Assembly: GCF_019649055.1 (NCBI RefSeq)
Contig: NW_026570399.1
Location: forward strand, 120,942-184,941
DNA from: Paramacrobiotus metropolitanus
Taxonomy: Eukaryota; Tardigrada; Eutardigrada; Parachela; Macrobiotidae
Reading direction: 5' to 3'
Length of the DNA stretch: 64,000 nucleotides
Part shown: positions 57,701 through 64,000 of the stretch, piece after piece
Layout of the letters: each line of letters starts with the position of its first letter
Numbering within the stretch: the stretch's first letter is position 1
Program-made: the position numbers and the translations under genes
Notes under the pieces: model-generated
What the model saw: the letters and a program-made list of their open reading frames with translations, nothing else
The model's database searches: none
Told to the model about the DNA's origin: nothing

Positions 57701-59417
57701 TGAGCGAGTTCTCTCTTTAATCAACAGTTTGCCGTCCGTTGTGTATGTATATGCCAAGTGGTCATCATCTGTGCCCACTTTGATACGGATCCATGCATCT
57801 TCTTCGGTTGCAACTTTAGATACCACGTGCTTCATCATCTGAACGATAACTTTGGGTTATGACGTTCTTCTGGGGAATAAACTGTAGCGCCTCATTGACT
57901 ATCGTTTTGACTCTTTCCCAATGGCATCCTTGACTGACCTATCCGCGAGGGGATTATACGAGTCGATCTCTTTGTTCGTTTTCTTATCGACTATTCGTGC
58001 AGTGACCTTTCGTTCTTTATGATCTTCCCCAGTGTACTGGCCGTGAAACTTCTACACTTCGGGAATCGAATCTGACCTTCTGTTCCTTTCGGCGTGGGTG
58101 GTACACTCTTCTACCCACTGGAATCAGCCTGTGGCTTTGCCGGCTCAGCTGGTGTTGCTTTTGCTTTCTGTGGGCTTCTTTGTTCGCTGCCCTTTCTTAT
58201 CAGTTTCTTTGGGCTTGTCGTCGGTGATCTCACTCTTTTTCCACTCTTCGTGGTGCCACTGGATGGTTCTGTGACCGAACTAGTACGTCCACGTCCTGAT
58301 CCTGCAACCGAGCTGGCCGTGACCTTTCTGCTCTCCGTTAATACGGCATCAATCTTCGCTTTGTGGCCAAAAGGTCCTCGTCCGTCATTTCATCAACCGG
58401 GGCATCTTTTTCAGCTCTGGATTTAGATGGTCCCGCGACGCTGGTAGGATGCATCTGTCTTGTTTCCGGGAACACTTTAAGATACCTAAGGATCTTTTCG
58501 ATAGTCGAAGGCCATGGCCTACCATTTAGCGACGGGTGGTATTGCCACATCGACGCAACTTTATCGCGTATTCCTGCGCTCTTTTCAATCAGTTTTGTCT
58601 TTCCTTCAGGGCGATATGACATGGTTTAATAACGGCTTCCAGGCTGATCAACTTTCCGTACCATGCGTGTTCATCTTCAACCCGCATGAATTCTATAAAG
58701 TTCGCGGCATTTCGATTACCTCGGATAGCTTCAAAATCGTTTTCCGTCAGTTTGTCCTCCTTATTCGAATCATATTTAAGCTTGCGTCGTCTTCTCAAAT
58801 CCAAAGGAAGCTTCGGTGTATGCGTGTATTGAAGGTTCACCTGAGGCGTAAGCCGTAAACCATCTGGTCCAGTCTCGTCCAAGTTTACCCATGACGGTAA
58901 TGCCTCTCGGTCGCCTTCCTCCTCTGTGGCGATTACGATGAGGGCGCTGCGCCCAAGTTGCTGCGGTGTTCTCACGAGGCGCTCCGATGTCCGACAGTGA
59001 CAAGCCTCCCGTCTCCGGAAAAGGCGGTAATATCGAGATGACCTTGTGACTGTACTGGGGTCACTAACATTCCGCTGAATCCTCCATGTCCGTAAATCGA
59101 TCTGGTGGAGTCTGTTGTGGGTGCATCAACATTCTTGCCGGTCCCCATTATCATCTGCGATGGTCCCGCCGGTGGGGTATACGATCCTGGATACGGTTGA
59201 TAAGGGGCGCTCGTTGCTTGTCCCGAATACTGGGTTCCGGCAGGTGAGCCGTGGTGCACCCAGTTAACCGTGTCCTGATAATCGTCTGCTGTCCTGGATC
59301 GTGGTACACGTAATATCCCTGCCTCCGTAGTAACCTCCTTGGGTTGTTCCAGGTTCGTTCTCCTGTTCCCACTGACGACGTCGATCCTTCACCATATGAG
59401 GTCATAACCGTATTCAC
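51776..59417 (-). pseudogene. Long unrecognised, frameshifted coding region downstream of the gypsy-like integrase
   Basis: About 7.6 kb of minus-strand sequence has good coding character (charged, codon-like) but a frame break about every 300-500 bp. Long pieces: 59259-58972 (Pro/Gly/Tyr-rich, YPGSYTPPAGPSQM), 58975-58589, 57838-57566, 57553-57173, 57375-56977 (acidic EPESEDEDPPEEEG), 56937-56446 (Lys/Arg/Asp-rich, coiled-coil-like), 55968-55666, 55431-54832, 53876-53631, 53689-53249, 53261-52602, 52768-52262 and 52240-51776. The last two are the same frame separated by one stop. I recognise no domain. It may be a very large structural protein, captured genes, or the gag of a second decayed element. 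Confidence 0.45.
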
Positions 59418-59835
59418 CTTCCATTCTTATAGGTGTTGATGCTTTTAGTGGGTTTCGATACTTTCCGAGTCTGAATTATCCGAGTTTTGTCGTTCCAATC
59501 TGTCCATTAACTGTGCTTACCTCTATAAAACGAAACAATAAAGGTTACTTGCACTTTGTCTTTCTTGCCTTCCCAACTCCTATCTTTAATTTAAGTGACC
59601 CCTTATTTATGTCTATGTGGTTATTTGTTCTTCGTCCTTTAGTTATCCGATCAAGAGTTCTTCTCGGCTGCATCCTCAGGTTCGCCTTTTGGGTCAATAA
59701 GTCCAGGGGTCGGTTTCTTTTCTCGGTTTGACTTTCCGCTCGTTAATTGCTTTCGCTATATCACGGCCCAATTGTTCAGCTTTTGATTTGACCGCTTCTA
59801 TCTCCTCTTCTCTTTTATGAGGTCACTCATTACCG

Positions 59836-60220
59836 GTAACAGTGCGTGGTTCGAAAAATTGGGTCACGCTCTGACATCTCAGCGTCCGTACGCTGTTCGA
59901 AAGGTCATCCTATCTGGTAGCAGTGCGTGGTCTGAAAAGGATTGCAGGTCCTTTTTGAGGTACACTCTGTACTTTAGAGGTCGGTTCGTTGTCTTGTTCC
60001 AGTGACCTTTCTGCCAAATTACCAGCCTCCGCGTTCAACTTGATTGTGACTGCTGTTTCGGAAATCCTTATCCTCTTTCTTCTTCTTCCTTTTCTTTGTA
60101 GATTTGTTTTCTTTTTTTCCATTTCAGGTAGCGGAGGTGGTCTGAAAAAGGTTCTTTTGAGGAGTATGCCTGCGCCCTTATCCACTTTTTTCCTTTCAGG
60201 TAGCAGAGGTGGTCTGAAAA
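59836..60220 (-). repeat. Four degenerate repeats encoding an FRPP.LPE-type peptide
   Basis: GGTAGC(A/G)G(A/T)G(G/C)TGGTCTGAAAA-like units occur at about 59836, 59918, 60128 and 60196. The two best translate on the minus strand as FRPPLLPERKK and FRPPPLPEMEKK. They lie at the C-terminal end of the integrase-containing frame. Confidence 0.6.
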
Positions 60221-63200
60221 TTGATTGGTACCATTTTCGAGGCAAGCTCGGCTTCTTCCGTTTCTTTTCGTTCACCGTTCGTTGCGAATCTTTCTCGTCG
60301 GTAATGGCGGATGCCACGGTTTAACCGATCAATGGAAACCACTTTTGATCCGCTTCCTTCTTCGGATTCTGCTCGATGACCTCCGCTTCGTTTGTTCGCG
60401 GAACCAAGAATTTTCCACACTTTATCGTATTTCGACTTGAAACCGACTGATTTTCTTTTTTTCCCTTGTTTAGTATCTTGAAGTCGTATAAGTACCAAAT
60501 CGCCCACTTTGAAATTCGGCTCCGATTTCTTCTTATTATAAATTTCCGCATTTTTCTCATATGCGTCTTTGATGTTACATCTCGCCACTTCTTCGGCAAA
60601 GGTCAAGTTCTTTTCATGGTCTCCACCCATTCGTCTGGAGTTCCGTAATCATCGGGTATATTCGTTTTTGTAACCACATCTTCCGGCATTGTCATTTCTG
60701 CCGTGTAGCATATAGTATGCTGAATATCCTGTTGTGGCGTGCACGACTCTGTTCATCGCCGAAATAACATATGGAGATACTTGTTAAACTTTCGCTCATT
60801 TCCGCTTTTAGGTATTGCGCCAAGCCATCAGCAATCGTCTGCATCTGTCTTTCCAACTTGGCCTTGACCTTCTGGGTGATGCTGTTCCATGTGTGTTTAA
60901 TTTTAAACACATTGGTGACCTGCCAATACTTCAGCTGTAAAGTGTCGTCCGCGATCCGTATGCAGGATGTGCGGTGCTCCGTGTACCAATATCACGTGCT
61001 TCACGAACACTTTAGCGAATTCTTTAGCCGTTGCCGTTTTCATTCGGTACCGCAATCACATATTTCGTCAGTTGATCGATAAACACCGCTATGTACTTAT
61101 ATCCACGTTTCTTGGTCGGTAACAAAGGTCCTTCAAGTCAGCATATACTCGGAAGAACGGATGTCCCACTTAATCTCTTGCAATTTTCCAGGTGGACATT
61201 TCTCGGTGTTTTACGGAACTGACATCCTTGACAGGCGAGTATGTAATTCTTCACGTCTGTACTCATCCTGTCCCAGTAATATCGGAGTCTTATTGCTGAC
61301 AATGTTTTTCAAATCCCAGATGTCCTGCTGCTTTCTCGTCGCAATGCGTGGATTATTGCTCTTCGTATTGACAACGGTACAACATATGACCTTTCAAGTT
61401 TTCCATTTTATCCTTTACTCGTATAATATACCATTCCATAACTGGTAATGCACTTCAAATTTCGATCTTGTTTCCGCGTCTGGTAGATGTCTCCAATTCG
61501 TCTATGATCATTGCCAGATGGGGATCTTTCAACTGTTTATTCCGCAATTGTAAGTTTGAGTCATCAACCTCTTCTTCGTCACCTTGCAGGTTGACAATGC
61601 GAACTGTCGCTGTACTAAGTTCATTCCAACTTTGATGACCTGCATCGTGGTAACGGTTTATACCCTTTCGCTGCCTGTTTTGGGAATCTCAACAGTTTGA
61701 TTGGGCATCTGTTCAACGCTTGTGCCACTTTGTCCGTTTCCAAAGGTCATCTCTATTCTCCGCTCTATCATCAAGTCCCGTGACCTTCCATTCTGCATTT
61801 GAGATTCCGCGTCAAGTCCGGTGACCTTAAGTCACAACGGCGGGCAACCAGCTTCACCGGTTCACTTTTGCTTGTCAGCCGACTTGTTCGCCGTAGCTGA
61901 AGTGACCTTTAATCGTTTCTCCCTCTGTTCCACCATCTGCAGGAACAGCTGTCCAACTTCAATTGCCGGTTCCTTCGTATCAAACCTTCTTGTAATCCTC
62001 GAAATTGGAATCTCGTCAAATTTTCTTCGTGACACGTCGACCTTCAATTGGCGTGTTTTGATAACGCGTCCGCGTTGTCACAATATTTTCCCGGTTTGTA
62101 TTCGATTTTAAATTGCGACCTTGTAATGCCATTGCCCATCTTGTCAGGCGTGGGTTCATTCCTGACTTTATTCGTCTCTGACCTTAACAAATTGGTGAGC
62201 GCCTGATGATCCGTCCTTACGGTGAATTCAGCATAATCAATGTACGGTTTGAATTTTCTGACAGCAAACACGACTGCCAGACATTCCCATTCTGTTACAC
62301 CGTAATTTTCTCCGCTCCATGTAGGACACAATGACTGGCGTACGCGATCGGATGTCCATCTTAGACAGTACGGCTCCGATTCCCTTGCTCGCGTCGCATT
62401 CAATAACGGTCGGTTTTGCGGGTCAAACTTTGCCAGTACTGACCTTCACACAACAACTTTCAAACTATTGAACTTTTCTTCATGTACTGCAGTCCAGTCC
62501 TTTTTCACGTGTTTATCTTGTCTCAGCAACTATACAAGTGGCAAGTCTTCTGTGCGTATCCCATTATGAACTTGCGATAATAATTGCCAGTCCAAGGAAT
62601 GACCTTAACTGCCTTTTGTTTGAGGCCGTTTGAACTTGACCGCGGCACCTTTTCCGGGTCCATGCGAATTCCGTCCTCGCTGAGTATATGACCCAGAAAT
62701 CCCATTTGTCTCATTCCAAATTCGCATTTCTGCTTAGTTTAATCGTGAATCCTGCTTCCGCTCCAGACTCATTAAACATTTCGCAGATTCTGCATGAAAA
62801 TTTCCCAAGTTTTTCCGGCGAAGATCACGTCGTCGATATACCCGGAAAACGCAACCCTTTCTTTTCGCTTTCGAGTACTTTGTCCATACACAATTGAAAT
62901 GTTGCTGGTCCGTTGCATACGCCGAATGGCATTCTTTAAATCGGTACATTCCATCTTGTGTTACAAAGGTCGTCTTGTTGATTGACGCTGGATCCATTGG
63001 GATCTGCCAGAATCCACTTTGTAAGTCCATTTTTCCGTAATATTTGTTGCCTGCGCACGTCGAGCAACTCATCCGGATTCTGGTAACGGGTAATTATTCT
63101 TTCTCGTTAGCTTGTTAAGCATGATGTAATTGACGCAAAATCTTGTTCCCATTGTTCCGTCGCCATTTTTTCTTTACTGCCAATACGACTGGGAAACTCC

Positions 63201-63750
63201 ACTCGGCGTCTGACGGTTCAATTACATCTTGTGCCAACATCTCTTCGATATGCTTTGTTATAAACTCGCGGCCTGTCCAACTCGTTCTGGCCGGGTTACA
63301 TTTTACTGGTTTCGCATCTCCGTATCAATTACGTGAGTGACCCCTTTCACATCTCCATACGGTTTCCTTTGATGTGGGTAAGACTTTCCAGAATTCCCAA
63401 AACGCGTTGTACACGTCGTTTTTCTGCTCTTGGGTAAGGTCAGGTCCCACTTCAGTTTTCGATTATCTTTTAAGTTCAGCTGTTGTCTCATCCACCTCAG
63501 GGTCTTCGAGTACGTTCTTTACCGTCCCTGCGTTGACCTTTACATTCTCCATATGTTCGTACGGCTCAACGTAGCCGAGAAGCTGATTTTTCTTCACGAT
63601 CCGGTATTTGCTACTGTGATTTGCGATAACGATTTCGAAGTATTTTCCCCTGTGGTCCGTCACTCCTGCCAACGGTTGCACTTCAGTTTCCACTTGTGGG
63701 ACCGGTGTAAACATCAACTTGTTTTGAGCCGGTATATTTTCCCATCTTGA
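59910..63750 (-). pseudogene. Ty3/gypsy-like pol: RT, RNase H, integrase (degenerate)
   Basis: Order on the minus strand: a pre-RT segment (63717-63463); the RT at ~63330-62520 with KMDLQSGFWQIPMD, KTTFVTQDGMYRF, the intact catalytic box GYIDDVIFAG and MGFLGHILSEDGIRMDPEK; RNase H at 62403-62044 (TEWECLAVVFAVRKF, RTDHQALTNLL, IEYKPGKYCDNADALSK); and integrase at ~61450-60600 (zinc finger remnant CQGCQFRKTPR, core KKRGYKYIAVFIDQLTKYV, HTWNSITQKVKAKLER). The integrase C-terminal domain is at 60630-59910 (FKVGDLVLIRL). Many frameshifts separate these pieces. The 5' part (protease, gag, LTR) lies beyond 64000 or is lost. Confidence 0.8.
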
Positions 63751-64000
63751 CCTTTACACGTGCAGTTTGACGGTTTCAATTTGATTCGCTGGTCGCTGTA
63801 GACTTTGATCACGTCCTTCGACATTCTAGCTTTTCCACTTTCAATCTTCTGACTTTAATATCCTTTTTCTTTTTCCTCATCTACTTCGTCATCCTCATCC
63901 AAGTCCATTAAATCCTCTTGCTCCGAAAGGTCACTACACCTGAATCTTCCGGTTGTTGAGTTATCGCTTGAACTCGTCCACTCAAGTCGGAGTTACTGCT
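63751..64000 (-). other. Upstream part of the gypsy-like element, cut by the window edge
   Basis: Minus-strand coding-like sequence continues (SDQRIKLKPSNCTCKG), but no protease motif can be identified before the window ends. Confidence 0.4.

Overview
This is eukaryotic, animal-type DNA. Coding blocks are split by GT-AG introns (many under 300 nt, several apparently only 32-42 nt). Secreted multidomain proteins have metazoan families (alpha-2-macroglobulin/TEP, astacin, thyroglobulin type-1-like, CUB-like), and half of the window is transposable elements. A small-bodied ecdysozoan, possibly a tardigrade, is my guess only; nothing here fixes the species.

Layout. 1-6.4 kb: a tandem duplication of a five-exon secreted-protein gene; the first copy (2155-3572) is intact, the second (4762-6384) is broken. 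6.9-15.1 kb (minus): a thioester alpha-2-macroglobulin family gene. 16.6-20.9 kb (plus) and 22.3-26.0 kb (minus): two convergent genes that share an unusual C-terminal module, a beta-rich domain followed by a cysteine-dioxygenase-like cupin. It is joined to a CUB-like N-terminus in one gene and to an astacin metalloprotease in the other. Two inverted retroelement-polymerase tails lie between them. 28.5-29.75 kb: a hAT-type non-autonomous DNA transposon with a perfect 8-bp target duplication.

30.8-49.9 kb: a cluster of small secreted thyroglobulin type-1-like genes (three intact, five broken), sharing one phase-1 intron position with each other and with the 2-6 kb pair. Transposons have repeatedly invaded this cluster. 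A 1,439-bp LTR element with identical LTRs and an initiator-Met-tRNA primer site sits in one gene's first exon. A DIRS/Ngaro-like tyrosine-recombinase retroelement complex (38.4-47.8 kb) is itself split by a 2-kb pogo-like transposon and by two copies of a small gag-only element inserted precisely at one recombination junction.

50.6-64 kb (minus): a decayed Ty3/gypsy-like element (RT, RNase H, integrase) followed by about 8 kb of unrecognised, frameshifted coding sequence. Its far end carries 190-bp tandem repeats forming hairpins whose stems covary between copies. The whole 13 kb is strongly enriched for the octamer TGACCTTT/AAAGGTCA.

How the genes fit together: the non-transposon genes all look secreted (signal peptides, cysteine-rich domains) and fit a protease / protease-inhibitor / body-fluid defence theme (A2M, astacin, thyroglobulin-like modules). 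That link is inference. Exon boundaries were set by eye; single-base frameshifts in several otherwise good exons could be real decay or assembly errors.
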